From: Flavobacteriales bacterium | GTDB lineage: Bacteria > Bacteroidota > Bacteroidia > Flavobacteriales_F > PHOS-HE28 | Assembly: GCA_020437875.1 (NCBI GenBank) | Contig: JAGQVR010000147.1 | Location: forward strand, 1-6,965 | Length of the DNA: 6,965 nucleotides | Direction: 5' to 3' | Shown here: positions 1 to 6,175 of the stretch, piece after piece | How the letters are laid out: the number at the start of each line of letters is the position of its first letter | Position numbering within the stretch: the stretch's first letter is position 1 | Made by a program: the position numbers and the translations under genes | Notes under the pieces: model-generated | The model's input: the letters and a program-made list of their open reading frames with translations, nothing else | Databases searched by the model: none | What the model was told of the DNA's origin: nothing

Positions 1-361
1 AGACCTTGATGTAGTCGTCGATGAAGCCGATGGTCCCAAGCCACACGGTGCTCACCAGCAGCAACAGGATGTAGATGTTGTCCAGCCGTGCGAAAAGCAG
101 GGTCGGGATGATCGTGGCGGAGAGGATGATGAGGCCGCCCATCGTCGGGGTGCCCTGCTTCTGGATCTGACCCTCGAGGCCCAGGTCGCGCACCGTCTCT
201 CCGACCTGCATGCGGCGCAGCAGATTAATGATGCCCTTGCCCCACCAGAGCGAGATGAGCAGCGACACGAAGACCGCCATCGCCGCGCGGAAGGAGATGT
301 AGGTGAACAACCCCGAACCAGGAACGCTCGCACCAAGCCAGTCGAAGAGGTGGTACAGCAT
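1..361 (-). CDS. mraY: Phospho-N-acetylmuramoyl-pentapeptide-transferase MraY, N-terminal part (cut by window edge)
   Basis: MraY is the integral membrane enzyme that moves phospho-MurNAc-pentapeptide from UDP to undecaprenyl phosphate, making lipid I. Only the first 120 residues are present. I translated them by hand from the ATG at 361-359. Visible features are a membrane segment around residues 20-40, the conserved KQGTPTMGG stretch at 68-76, hydrophobic segments around 77-92 and 97-114, and GFIDDYIKV at 112-120. The adjacent aspartates D115 and D116 in that last motif match the catalytic, Mg-binding pair of the family, at the same numbering as in the E. coli enzyme. The start overlaps the murE stop by one base (TAATG), which implies translational coupling. 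No Shine-Dalgarno sequence is visible. The remaining two thirds or so, including the third catalytic Asp, lies outside the window. Confidence 0.96.
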   Translation of the reverse strand, partial: MLYHLFDWLGASVPGSGLFTYISFRAAMAVFVSLLISLWWGKGIINLLRRMQVGETVRDLGLEGQIQKQGTPTMGGLIILSATIIPTLLFARLDNIYILLLLVSTVWLGTIGFIDDYIKV

Positions 362-1824
362 TACTTGTGGAGTAGTTCAAGGGTTTCCTGCAGCACGGCC
401 ACGTCATCGAAGGGGTGCTTCACCCCGTTGATCTCCTGGTAGGTCTCGTGCCCCTTTCCGGCGATCAGCACCACATCGCCCGGCTTCGCGATGCCCACCG
501 CCTGGCGGATGGCCTCGCGGCGGTCCGCGTTCACGAACACGCGTGGTTGGTCACCGGCCTGCACGCCCTCGCGCATCTCGTTCAGGATGCTCATGGGGTC
601 CTCGCTGCGCGGGTTATCGCTGGTGAGCACCACCTGGCTGCTCAATTCCGAAGCGATGCGCGCCATCACCGGACGCTTCGCGCGATCGCGATCACCACCG
701 CAGCCCACCACCGTGATGACCTGCTCGCTGTCGCCCACCACATCGTTGATCGTCGAGAGCACGTTCTTCAGCGCATCAGGCGTGTGGGCGTAATCCACGA
801 TGCCGATGATGCCGCTGTTGCTGCGCACGATCTGGAAGCGTCCACGCGGCGGCTGCAGGTCGCTCACCGCCGTGAGCACGTTCATGGATGGCTCGCCGAG
901 CAGGATCGCGACCGTGTATGCCGCGAGCAGGTTGCTGGCGTTGAACTCACCGATCAATCGCGAGTACACGTCGTGCCCGTCGATGTTCAGGTGCAGCCCG
1001 GTGAGCTGGTTCTCAACGATGCGGGCCTTGTGGTCCGCCATGTTCCGCACGGCGAATGAATGCTTGCTCGCCTTCGTGTTCTGGAGCATCACCGCGCTGT
1101 TCGCGTCATCCGCGTTCACCAGGGCGAAGGCCGTGGCGGGCAGCTGGTCGAAGAAGCGCTTCTTCGCCTTGATGTACCCGGCGAAGGTGCCGTGGTAGTC
1201 GAGGTGATCGTGGGTGATGTTCGTGAACACCGCTCCGGTGAAGTGCAGGCCGGCGATGCGCTCCTGCACCACGCTGTGACTGCTCACCTCCATGAAGCAG
1301 TGGGTCACCTTCTCAGCCACCATCTCGGCGAGCACCTCGTTCAGGCGGATCGCATCGGGCGTGGTGTGCGTGCTCGGGATGATGCGTTGACCGATCCGCA
1401 TCTCCACCGTACTGATGAGGCCGCACTTGTACCCCAGCGCACGGAACAGGCGGAAGAGCAGGGTGGCCGTACTGGTCTTCCCGTTGGTGCCGGTGATGCC
1501 GACGAGCTTCAGCTTCTTCGAGGGGTGGTCGTGGAAATTGGCGGCGAGCACACCGAGCGCAGCAGCGGCATCCTCCACGCGCACATAGGTCACGCCCTCC
1601 TTCATCCCGGTCGGCAGCACCTCGCAGATGATGGCGCTCGCACCGCTCTCGATGGCCTTCTCGATGAAGTCGTGCCCGTCCACCTGGGTACCGCGCGTGG
1701 CCACGAAAGCCGTGAAGGCGACGACCTTGCGGCTGTCGAAGGCGATGGCCTCGATCGCCGTGTTCGTGGAACCGACCACCTGCTCGATGCGCACCTTGTA
1801 GAGGATGTCCTTCAGCAGCTTCAT
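361..1824 (-). CDS. murE: UDP-N-acetylmuramoyl-L-alanyl-D-glutamate--2,6-diaminopimelate ligase
   Basis: Cytoplasmic ATP-dependent Mur ligase that adds the third amino acid to the peptidoglycan stem peptide. At 487 residues it has normal length. The N-terminal UDP-MurNAc-binding domain (about 1-105) contains FDSRKV at 29-34. The central ATPase domain has the P-loop GITGTNGKTST at 109-119, STHTTPDA at 151-158, and TNITHDHLDYHG at 201-212. K221, in the YIKAK stretch, aligns with the carbamylated lysine of the family. NASN follows at 295-298 and PPRGRF at 325-330 leads into the C-terminal domain. There DNPR at 403-406 is the signature of meso-diaminopimelate-adding enzymes, as opposed to lysine-adding ones, and GKGHE is at 456-460. 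The ATG overlaps the ftsI stop as ATGA, and the stop overlaps the mraY start by one base. The substrate call is inferred from the motif. Confidence 0.97.
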   Translation of the reverse strand: MKLLKDILYKVRIEQVVGSTNTAIEAIAFDSRKVVAFTAFVATRGTQVDGHDFIEKAIESGASAIICEVLPTGMKEGVTYVRVEDAAAALGVLAANFHDHPSKKLKLVGITGTNGKTSTATLLFRLFRALGYKCGLISTVEMRIGQRIIPSTHTTPDAIRLNEVLAEMVAEKVTHCFMEVSSHSVVQERIAGLHFTGAVFTNITHDHLDYHGTFAGYIKAKKRFFDQLPATAFALVNADDANSAVMLQNTKASKHSFAVRNMADHKARIVENQLTGLHLNIDGHDVYSRLIGEFNASNLLAAYTVAILLGEPSMNVLTAVSDLQPPRGRFQIVRSNSGIIGIVDYAHTPDALKNVLSTINDVVGDSEQVITVVGCGGDRDRAKRPVMARIASELSSQVVLTSDNPRSEDPMSILNEMREGVQAGDQPRVFVNADRREAIRQAVGIAKPGDVVLIAGKGHETYQEINGVKHPFDDVAVLQETLELLHK

Positions 1825-3929
1825 GTCAGTTCGATCGTGATGGTCGACCCCTGGAAGGCCTTCGAACCGGGTTGCAACGACTGACGCTTGACCATACCGT
1901 TGCCCTGCACCTTCACACGCAGGCCGCGGTTCTCGAGGATGTAAAGGGCATCGCGCAGGCCCATGCCCAGCACGTTCGGTACACGGTCCATGGCATCCGC
2001 CGGAATACCGCGCGGCTTCAGCACCACCGTGGAGTCTCCGGCCTCAGTGGTCACCCACTCGCTCTCCCCTTCCACCGAGATGGCCACACCCAGACCTTCC
2101 AACGCGGTGCGCAGGTCAGCGGAATGACCGCTCAAGCTCACCGGTGTTCGCGGTCCGTCGACCACGGCCAGATGCGTCTGCTGCTGCAGCTCGATCCGGT
2201 TGCTGTAGATCTTGTCCGCGATCTCCTTGAAGATCGGCCCGGCCACCACGTTGCCGTAGTAGCCGCTCATGGTCGGCCCGTTCACGACCACGATACAGCT
2301 GTACTTCGGAGCATCCGCAGGGAAGTAGCCCACGAAGGAGGCTTGGTAGCTCAAGCCATGCTCCTTATAACTCCCGTTCTTCGCCACCTGCGCCGTACCC
2401 GTCTTCCCCGCGATGGCGAAGTGCGCGGCGCGCAGGTTCACCGCAGTGCCGGTGTCCACCACCCCGCGAAGCATGCGATGCACGATCGCGAGGGTGGACT
2501 CCGAACAGATGCGCGGGTTGATCACCTGCGGCGGCATGCGCTCCACCACTTTGCCGTTCCGCGATACATGGTCCACGAACTGCGGTCGCATCATCCTCCC
2601 GTTGTTCGCCACGGCATTGTAGAACGAGAGCACCTGCAGCGGAGTGAGCGCTGTCTCGTAACCGATGCTCATCCAGGGAAGGCTCACGCCGCTCCACCCC
2701 TTCTCACCCGGACTGCGCATCGTCGGTGTGGCCTCACCGGGTATCCGCACACCGGTGGCCTGATGCAGGCCCATGCGCTTCAAGCCTTCCACGAACCGCT
2801 TCGGATCCTGCTGGTAGGCCTTGTGCACCGCCACACTGATGCCTGTGTTCGAAGAGACCTCGAAAGCGCGTTGAACCGTGATGCGACCATAGCCACCTTC
2901 GTGCGAATCGCGCATGATGCGGTTGTAGTAGCGAACCTGACCGTTGCGCGTATCCACCGTATCGGTCGGCTTGATGGTGCCGTCCTCGAAGCCCACCATG
3001 AGGCTCGCGAGCTTGAAGGTGGAACCGGGCTCGGTGGCGTGTGCCACCGCGTAGTTGAGGTCCTCCACGTAGGTACTGTCGTTGCGACGCGTTAGGTTGC
3101 TGATCGCCTTGATGTAGCCCGTCCCGACCTCCATCACCACCACGGTGCCATACTGCGCGCCGTGCTTGATGAGCTGGCGTTCCAGCGCCGCATCGGCCAC
3201 GTCCTGCAGGTTGATGTCGATCGTCGTATGGATGTCGCTGCCCGGCACGGGATCAACGCCATCCCCATTGTCCACCGGCATCCACACACCTCCCGTCAGG
3301 CGCCGCTCCAACCGTCGACCGGTCACACCGCGCAGCCACTGGTCGTAGCCGCCCTCCAGGCCGAGCGTGGTGCTGTCGCGCAGCACGTAGCCCACACTCC
3401 GGGAGGCCAGGCGGCCGAAGGGATGCACACGAACGGTCCGCTTCTCGGTGAGCAGGCCGCCCTTGTAGCGACCGAGGCGGAACAGCGGGAACCTCCTCAG
3501 CTGCTGCACCTGGGTATGGTCGGCGCGGCGCTTGATCAGGTGGTACCGCTCCTTTCGATGACGGGCGTCGGTGAGGTCGCGCTTGTACTCGGTGGCCGAG
3601 CGATCCCCGAACAACACGGCAAGCCGCTCGCTCAGCGAGTCGATGTTGTCGCGGAAGAGTTCGTTGGTCAGTCCGCTCGCCATCATGTCCATGCGCACCT
3701 CGTACTCAGGCACGCTGGTGGCCAGCAGGCGTCCATCCTCGCTGTAGATATGACCGCGATCGGGCTGCACCGTGCGGTAGGTGGTGCTCACCGTGCCCGC
3801 CTTGGCCAGCCACTTCTCCCCTTCGGCGATCTGGATCGTGAAGAGTTTGACGGCGATGGCGAAGGCGAAAAGGACGATGGTCACATAGACCATGTTGGCA
3901 CGCGCGCGGAACTGTTTGTTGTCCGTCAT
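1821..3929 (-). CDS. ftsI: FtsI-type class B penicillin-binding protein (septal transpeptidase) with C-terminal PASTA-like domain
   Basis: Septal peptidoglycan D,D-transpeptidase, anchored in the inner membrane with its catalytic domain in the periplasm. It has 702 residues: a short cytoplasmic tail, one membrane anchor at about 13-33, and the class B pedestal domain starting with DRGHIYSEDGRLLA at 57-70. The transpeptidase domain covers roughly 235-570. Its three active-site motifs are all intact: STFK with nucleophile S303 (303-306), SSN (359-361) and KTG (509-511). SIGYE at 421-425 is also typical. The C-terminal stretch of about 646-702 (VPNVLGMGLRDA..., ending in STITIELT) reads as a PASTA domain, seen in many Bacteroidota FtsI proteins but absent from E. 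coli FtsI. The start overlaps the FtsL-like stop, and the stop overlaps the murE start, both by 4 nt. Its place in the dcw order favours FtsI over an elongation PBP2. Confidence 0.96.
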   Translation of the reverse strand: MTDNKQFRARANMVYVTIVLFAFAIAVKLFTIQIAEGEKWLAKAGTVSTTYRTVQPDRGHIYSEDGRLLATSVPEYEVRMDMMASGLTNELFRDNIDSLSERLAVLFGDRSATEYKRDLTDARHRKERYHLIKRRADHTQVQQLRRFPLFRLGRYKGGLLTEKRTVRVHPFGRLASRSVGYVLRDSTTLGLEGGYDQWLRGVTGRRLERRLTGGVWMPVDNGDGVDPVPGSDIHTTIDINLQDVADAALERQLIKHGAQYGTVVVMEVGTGYIKAISNLTRRNDSTYVEDLNYAVAHATEPGSTFKLASLMVGFEDGTIKPTDTVDTRNGQVRYYNRIMRDSHEGGYGRITVQRAFEVSSNTGISVAVHKAYQQDPKRFVEGLKRMGLHQATGVRIPGEATPTMRSPGEKGWSGVSLPWMSIGYETALTPLQVLSFYNAVANNGRMMRPQFVDHVSRNGKVVERMPPQVINPRICSESTLAIVHRMLRGVVDTGTAVNLRAAHFAIAGKTGTAQVAKNGSYKEHGLSYQASFVGYFPADAPKYSCIVVVNGPTMSGYYGNVVAGPIFKEIADKIYSNRIELQQQTHLAVVDGPRTPVSLSGHSADLRTALEGLGVAISVEGESEWVTTEAGDSTVVLKPRGIPADAMDRVPNVLGMGLRDALYILENRGLRVKVQGNGMVKRQSLQPGSKAFQGSTITIELT

Positions 3930-4348
3930 GGGCGTGTGCGTTCAAGGCGGTCCTCTTCGACCTCCAGTTTCACGGGTGGAACGCGGCTCTCCTTCAATCC
4001 GAGCTGCCCGATGCCCGAGGCCACCTGGCTCTGTTGCTCAGCCTTCTCCAATTGGGCGCGCACGGTGATGTACTCCGAACGCAGTTCCTTCAGCTCGGAA
4101 TCGGTGCGATGCAGGTCACGGACCACACGTTCGGTGTGGTAGCCGTATGCGATGTAGGTGATCATCAGCCCGGCACAGAAGAGGATGAAGGGCATGTTGC
4201 CGAGCAACTTCTCGCGGGTGAGGAAGGAGCCGTTGAGCACGCCGATCATCAGGCGGGGCACGCGCACGCTGCCACCGGTCCTGGTGGTGGCCTTGCGGGT
4301 CTTCGCCGCCGGGGCCTCTTCCTCCTGCTTGTCGCGCAGCTTGTTCAC
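3926..4348 (-). CDS. FtsL-like cell division protein, GTG start
   Basis: A 140-residue bitopic membrane protein in the usual position of ftsL, between rsmH and ftsI. The cytoplasmic N-terminus (1-50) is rich in Lys, Arg and Glu. A single hydrophobic segment at about 51-70 (NMPFILFCAGLMITYIAYGY) forms the anchor. It is followed by a charged stretch of about 72-108 with heptad-like spacing, consistent with a short periplasmic coiled coil, and a VPPVKLEV tail at 123-130. This matches the FtsL-like family of Bacteroidota in architecture and location; FtsL proteins in general pair with FtsB-type partners and help activate septal synthesis. Sequence alone is weak evidence because FtsL diverges quickly. 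The start codon is GTG, overlapping the rsmH stop as GTGA. The stop overlaps the ftsI start as ATGA. No Shine-Dalgarno sequence is seen, so expression probably depends on coupling to rsmH. Confidence 0.85.
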   Translation of the reverse strand: MNKLRDKQEEEAPAAKTRKATTRTGGSVRVPRLMIGVLNGSFLTREKLLGNMPFILFCAGLMITYIAYGYHTERVVRDLHRTDSELKELRSEYITVRAQLEKAEQQSQVASGIGQLGLKESRVPPVKLEVEEDRLERTRP

Positions 4349-5250
4349 GTGCGTGTGGCTATTCTCAATCGGGCGCTCCTGGCCCGTGGGTTCCTTGCTA
4401 TCTCCGTATCCGTTGGTTGGATCGCCTTGTTGCTTGAAGGGTCGAACGGTCGCTTGCGATTGCCGAAGACGTCTTTCGTCTCCTCACCACCGAGATCACC
4501 GCTGCGCATCCAGTTCTTCACCAGGCGGTCCTCGAGGCTGTGGTAGCTCATAACCACCAGTCGGCCCCCAGGCGCGATCACCTCGGCGCTTTGCGTAAGC
4601 AGCGCTTCCAGGGAGGCGAGTTCATCGTTCACCGCGATGCGCAGGGCCTGGAAGACCTGGGCGAGGAAGGCGCTCTCCTTCCCACGCGGTGTCACCGGCT
4701 TCAGCGCCTCCACCAGCTGGAACGTGGTACCGATCCGCGTGTCCGCGTTCGCCTTCACCAGCTGCCGGGCCACGCGGTGCGCACCATCCACCTCACCATA
4801 CTTCCGCAACACATCGGTCAGCGCCGCTTCGTCCAGGTCACGCAGCAGTTGTGAGGCGGTGCGTTTGGCGCGATGATCCATGCGCATGTCCAGCGGTCCA
4901 TCGAAACGGAAGCTGAAGCCGCGTGCACCGGTATCGAACTGGTGACTGCTCACACCGAGATCGGCGAGCAGGCCGTCCACCGGGATGGCGTGCAGGTAAC
5001 GCAGGTGGTTGCGCAGCCAGCGGAAGTCCGCCTTCACCAGCGTGAAGCGCTCATCGTCGGGTGCGTTCCGCCAGGCATCCCGATCACGATCGAATGCGAT
5101 CAGGCGGCCCTTGGGACCCAGCTGTGCGAGGATGGCCTTGCTGTGACCACCACCACCGAAGGTCACGTCCACATAGACGCCGTCGGGGCGGATGTTCAAT
5201 CCTTCAAGACAGGCTTGTAAAAGAACGGGGTCGTGATACTCATGCGTCAT
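4345..5250 (-). CDS. rsmH: 16S rRNA (cytosine(1402)-N(4))-methyltransferase RsmH (MraW)
   Basis: SAM-dependent methyltransferase that modifies N4 of C1402 in the decoding centre of 16S rRNA. It has 301 residues, the normal family length. The start MTHEYHDPVLL is typical, with HDPVL at 6-10. The SAM-binding glycine loop is VDVTFGGGGHS at 27-37. Further family blocks are AFDRD at 52-56, LLADLGVSSHQFD at 94-106, RGFSFRFDGPLDMRMD at 110-125, VFQALRIAVNDEL at 199-211, YHSLEDR at 236-242, and the C-terminal NPRARSARLR at 287-296. Its ATG lies inside the end of mraZ (11-nt overlap), and its stop overlaps the GTG start of the FtsL-like gene. This position directly after mraZ is the near-universal dcw arrangement. 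Confidence 0.97.
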   Translation of the reverse strand: MTHEYHDPVLLQACLEGLNIRPDGVYVDVTFGGGGHSKAILAQLGPKGRLIAFDRDRDAWRNAPDDERFTLVKADFRWLRNHLRYLHAIPVDGLLADLGVSSHQFDTGARGFSFRFDGPLDMRMDHRAKRTASQLLRDLDEAALTDVLRKYGEVDGAHRVARQLVKANADTRIGTTFQLVEALKPVTPRGKESAFLAQVFQALRIAVNDELASLEALLTQSAEVIAPGGRLVVMSYHSLEDRLVKNWMRSGDLGGEETKDVFGNRKRPFDPSSNKAIQPTDTEIARNPRARSARLRIATRT

Positions 5251-5698
5251 TGGGTTTACCGGCCATGACTTTCGCCGCCAACGACTTGAAGTCCACGTTC
5301 CCGCTCAGCGCGCGCTTGTGTCCCTCCTCGCTCCAGATCTCGATGCGGTCGCCCATGCCCGTGAACACGATGTCCTTGCCGAGGTTGGCGTAGGACATCA
5401 GCGTCTTCGGAAGGAGCAATCGCCCGGAGGCGTCGAGTTCCACCGGTGTGGCCCCGTTGAGGAAGCGCCGGATGAACTCCACGTTCTCCGGATCGAAGCG
5501 GTTCAGCCGGCGCACCTCGGCGCTGGTCCTGTTCCACTCGTCCATCGGATAGAGTACGAGACACTCGCTGAACACGTCGCGGTTCACCACGAAGCCCTTT
5601 GACTCCGTGCCACCGAGCTGCTTCTTCAGCGCGGCGGGCAGGAGCGCACGGCTCTTGGCGTCCAAGGTGCCCGGGTATTCCCCCAACAGGTTCAGCAT
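5240..5698 (-). CDS. mraZ: Division/cell wall cluster transcriptional regulator MraZ
   Basis: MraZ is an AbrB-like DNA-binding protein. In characterised bacteria it forms a ring-shaped oligomer and controls its own dcw operon through TGGG direct repeats. The call is 152 residues, the usual family size. It contains two SpoVT/AbrB-like half-domains, each carrying the DxxxR hallmark: DAKSRALLP at 13-21 and DASGRLLLP at 89-97. The open frame extends upstream to an ATG at 5755, but I chose the ATG at 5698-5696. The encoded MLNLLGEYPGTLDAKSR is the typical family N-terminus, the upstream extension has no family features, and the longer version would begin within the operator repeats and upstream of the likely promoter. 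No Shine-Dalgarno sequence precedes the start. The 3' end overlaps rsmH by 11 nt. As first gene of the operon, it has its predicted binding sites immediately upstream. Confidence 0.96.
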   Translation of the reverse strand: MLNLLGEYPGTLDAKSRALLPAALKKQLGGTESKGFVVNRDVFSECLVLYPMDEWNRTSAEVRRLNRFDPENVEFIRRFLNGATPVELDASGRLLLPKTLMSYANLGKDIVFTGMGDRIEIWSEEGHKRALSGNVDFKSLAAKVMAGKPNDA

Positions 5699-5722
5699 AG
5701 CGCATGCACGCAGGAATGGTCG

Positions 5723-5730
5723 CGAAAGTA
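5723..5730 (-). promoter_or_regulatory. Candidate -7 promoter element for the mraZ-rsmH-ftsL-ftsI-murE-mraY operon
   Basis: On the minus strand this reads TACTTTCG, which matches the Bacteroidota -7 consensus TAnnTTTG at five of its six fixed positions. It ends 24 nt before the mraZ ATG, so transcription would start around 5715-5718, giving a leader of about 17-20 nt. No clean TTG -33 element is visible at the usual spacing; that region is occupied by the TGGG repeats. The placement is plausible but the match is imperfect. Confidence 0.5.
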
Positions 5731-5740
5731 GGCGGGGTTG

Positions 5741-5764
5741 CCCACTTACCCCCACTTATTCCCC
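5741..5764 (-). promoter_or_regulatory. Predicted MraZ operator: 10-bp-phased TGGG direct repeats
   Basis: On the minus strand, two TGGG boxes (5754-5751 and 5744-5741) are separated so that they repeat every 10 bp, as TGGGG-GTAAG-TGGGC, each preceded by TAAG. A third, degenerate unit (GGGG at 5764-5761) sits in the same phase one turn further upstream. E. coli MraZ is known to bind TGGGN direct repeats with 5-nt spacers upstream of mraZ, which is exactly this geometry. The repeats start 10 nt upstream of the candidate -7 element, so a bound MraZ oligomer would cover the -33 region. This suggests autorepression of the whole dcw operon. Binding itself is inferred. Confidence 0.82.
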
Positions 5765-5822
5765 CGTTTTTGCCTTCTTGTTGATAATTCTTCAACGGCG
5801 AAGGTGTGCAAAAGTTGTGGAA

Positions 5823-5832
5823 GTAGCGCTAC
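5823..5832. repeat. Perfect 10-bp palindrome GTAGCGCTAC
   Basis: The sequence equals its own reverse complement over 10 bases and lies near the middle of the interval between the two TTATCAACAA arms. This is the size of a half-site palindrome for a dimeric DNA-binding protein. No known operator was recognised, and chance is possible. Confidence 0.4.
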
Positions 5833-5846
5833 CAGTCTATAAATCG

Positions 5847-5861
5847 ACCCTTTCGAAGGGT
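5847..5861. repeat. Short hairpin ACCCTT-TCG-AAGGGT
   Basis: Perfect 6-bp arms (5847-5852 and 5856-5861) enclose a 3-nt loop. The right arm runs directly into the plus-oriented TGGG pair, sharing its first T. There is no T-run after it on either strand, so it does not look like an intrinsic terminator. It may be part of an operator. Confidence 0.4.
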
Positions 5862-5875
5862 GGGAGGAAGTGGGG
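5861..5875 (+). promoter_or_regulatory. Candidate second MraZ box pair, opposite orientation
   Basis: The plus strand reads TGGGA-GGAAG-TGGGG: two TGGG boxes repeating every 10 bp with a 5-nt spacer ending in AAG. This is the same layout as the operator next to mraZ (spacer GTAAG), but it points towards the hydrolase. It lies 97 nt from the nearest edge of the first operator. It could let MraZ act on a divergent transcript, or serve as a distal site for bridging. There is no clear promoter immediately beside it, so the role is inferred. Confidence 0.5.
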
Positions 5876-5963
5876 GCTTATCAACAATGAAGTTTGATCC
5901 AGGATCGCAAGAATGACCGCCTTGATGCCGATCGAAAGATCCGGAGGCGGATGCCGGACGAAC

Positions 5964-5989
5964 TGTTGATCAGGGACTTACGATCAACA
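5964..5989. repeat. 8-bp inverted repeat TGTTGATC / GATCAACA
   Basis: Arms at 5964-5971 and 5982-5989 are exact reverse complements separated by 10 nt. They reuse the ATCAACA core found in the larger inverted repeat at 5778-5887, so this core occurs four times in alternating orientation within about 210 bp. It could form an RNA hairpin or be a paired binding site. Confidence 0.5.
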
Positions 5990-6157
5990 TGGCGATGTGT
6001 GATCCCATGATCCGTGGTTCCGGTGGGGAGAAGTGGTCCTTTGGGTCCGCGACCTTTTCACAGGGTTCCTCCGAGAGATCCACCTTGCCTCTTGGGATCA
6101 CCCGATCCGAGCATCGTTCCCTTGGTGATGGCGGTCCATCCTTTCCAATGAGCCGGT

Positions 6158-6165
6158 TACATTTG
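6158..6165 (+). promoter_or_regulatory. Candidate -7 promoter element for the hydrolase operon
   Basis: TACATTTG fits the Bacteroidota -7 consensus TAnnTTTG at all fixed positions. It ends 10 nt before the ATG at 6176, so transcription starting about 6-7 nt downstream would leave a leader of only a few bases. No TTG is found at the usual -33 spacing. An imperfect inverted repeat, TCCAATG (6144-6150) and CATTTGGA (6160-6167, one extra T), overlaps the element and could be an operator or chance. Confidence 0.5.
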
Positions 6166-6175
6166 GACGGAAGGC

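Larger units (their letters stand above)
5778..5887. repeat. Widely spaced 10-bp inverted repeat TTGTTGATAA / TTATCAACAA
   Basis: TTGTTGATAA at 5778-5787 and its exact reverse complement TTATCAACAA at 5878-5887 flank a 90-nt stretch. The first arm lies 13 nt beyond the MraZ operator, and the second directly follows the plus-oriented TGGG pair. TTATCAACA differs from the DnaA box TTATCCACA at one position. The arms could be paired protein-binding sites or chance; the sequence match itself is certain, the role is not known. Confidence 0.6.
5699..6175. other. Divergent intergenic control region between the dcw operon and the hydrolase
   Basis: This 477-nt region has no convincing gene in any frame. 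From the mraZ side it holds a short leader, the candidate operon promoter, the MraZ repeats, an AT-richer stretch at about 5765-5850, short palindromes, and a second TGGG pair in plus orientation at 5861-5875. Beyond that are an ATCAACA inverted pair at 5964-5989, a weaker TGGG pair at 6024-6038 and the candidate hydrolase promoter at 6158-6165. From 5896 to 6107 there are 11 GATC tetranucleotides by hand count. No tRNA, rRNA or known riboswitch was recognised. The length is generous for two divergent promoters, so additional regulation or a small RNA is possible. Confidence 0.7.

Noticed and set aside
415..4142. Long plus-strand open frames antisense to murE and ftsI (for example 1872-3095 and 3162-4142)
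   Set aside because: They are His/Arg/Ala-rich readings opposite genes with complete family motifs, as expected for antisense frames in GC-rich coding DNA.
5699..5755. Longer MraZ beginning at the ATG at 5755
   Set aside because: It adds 19 residues before the typical MLNLLGEYPGTLDAKSR start and would place the start inside the MraZ operator and upstream of the likely promoter.
5741..5770. Start of a CRISPR or tandem-repeat array from the 10-bp repeats
   Set aside because: Units are 10 bp with no separate spacers and only two good copies; the MraZ box explanation fits far better.
5847..5861. Intrinsic terminator
   Set aside because: The hairpin is short and lacks a T-run on either strand; no gene ends nearby.
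5607..5897. 96-residue plus-strand open frame across the mraZ start and the intergenic region
   Set aside because: It overlaps mraZ in antisense and crosses the operator repeats; no recognisable domain.
5891..5919. AGTTTGATCC followed by loosely similar bases resembles the 5' end of 16S rRNA
   Set aside because: The match is strong over only 10 bases, then needs gaps, and the following sequence does not continue as 16S rRNA. Treated as coincidence.
5765..6110. Chromosomal replication origin, from near-DnaA boxes, an AT-richer patch and the GATC cluster
   Set aside because: No exact DnaA box, no dnaA or other origin-linked gene nearby, and the dcw context explains much of the structure. Kept only as separate lower-interest observations.
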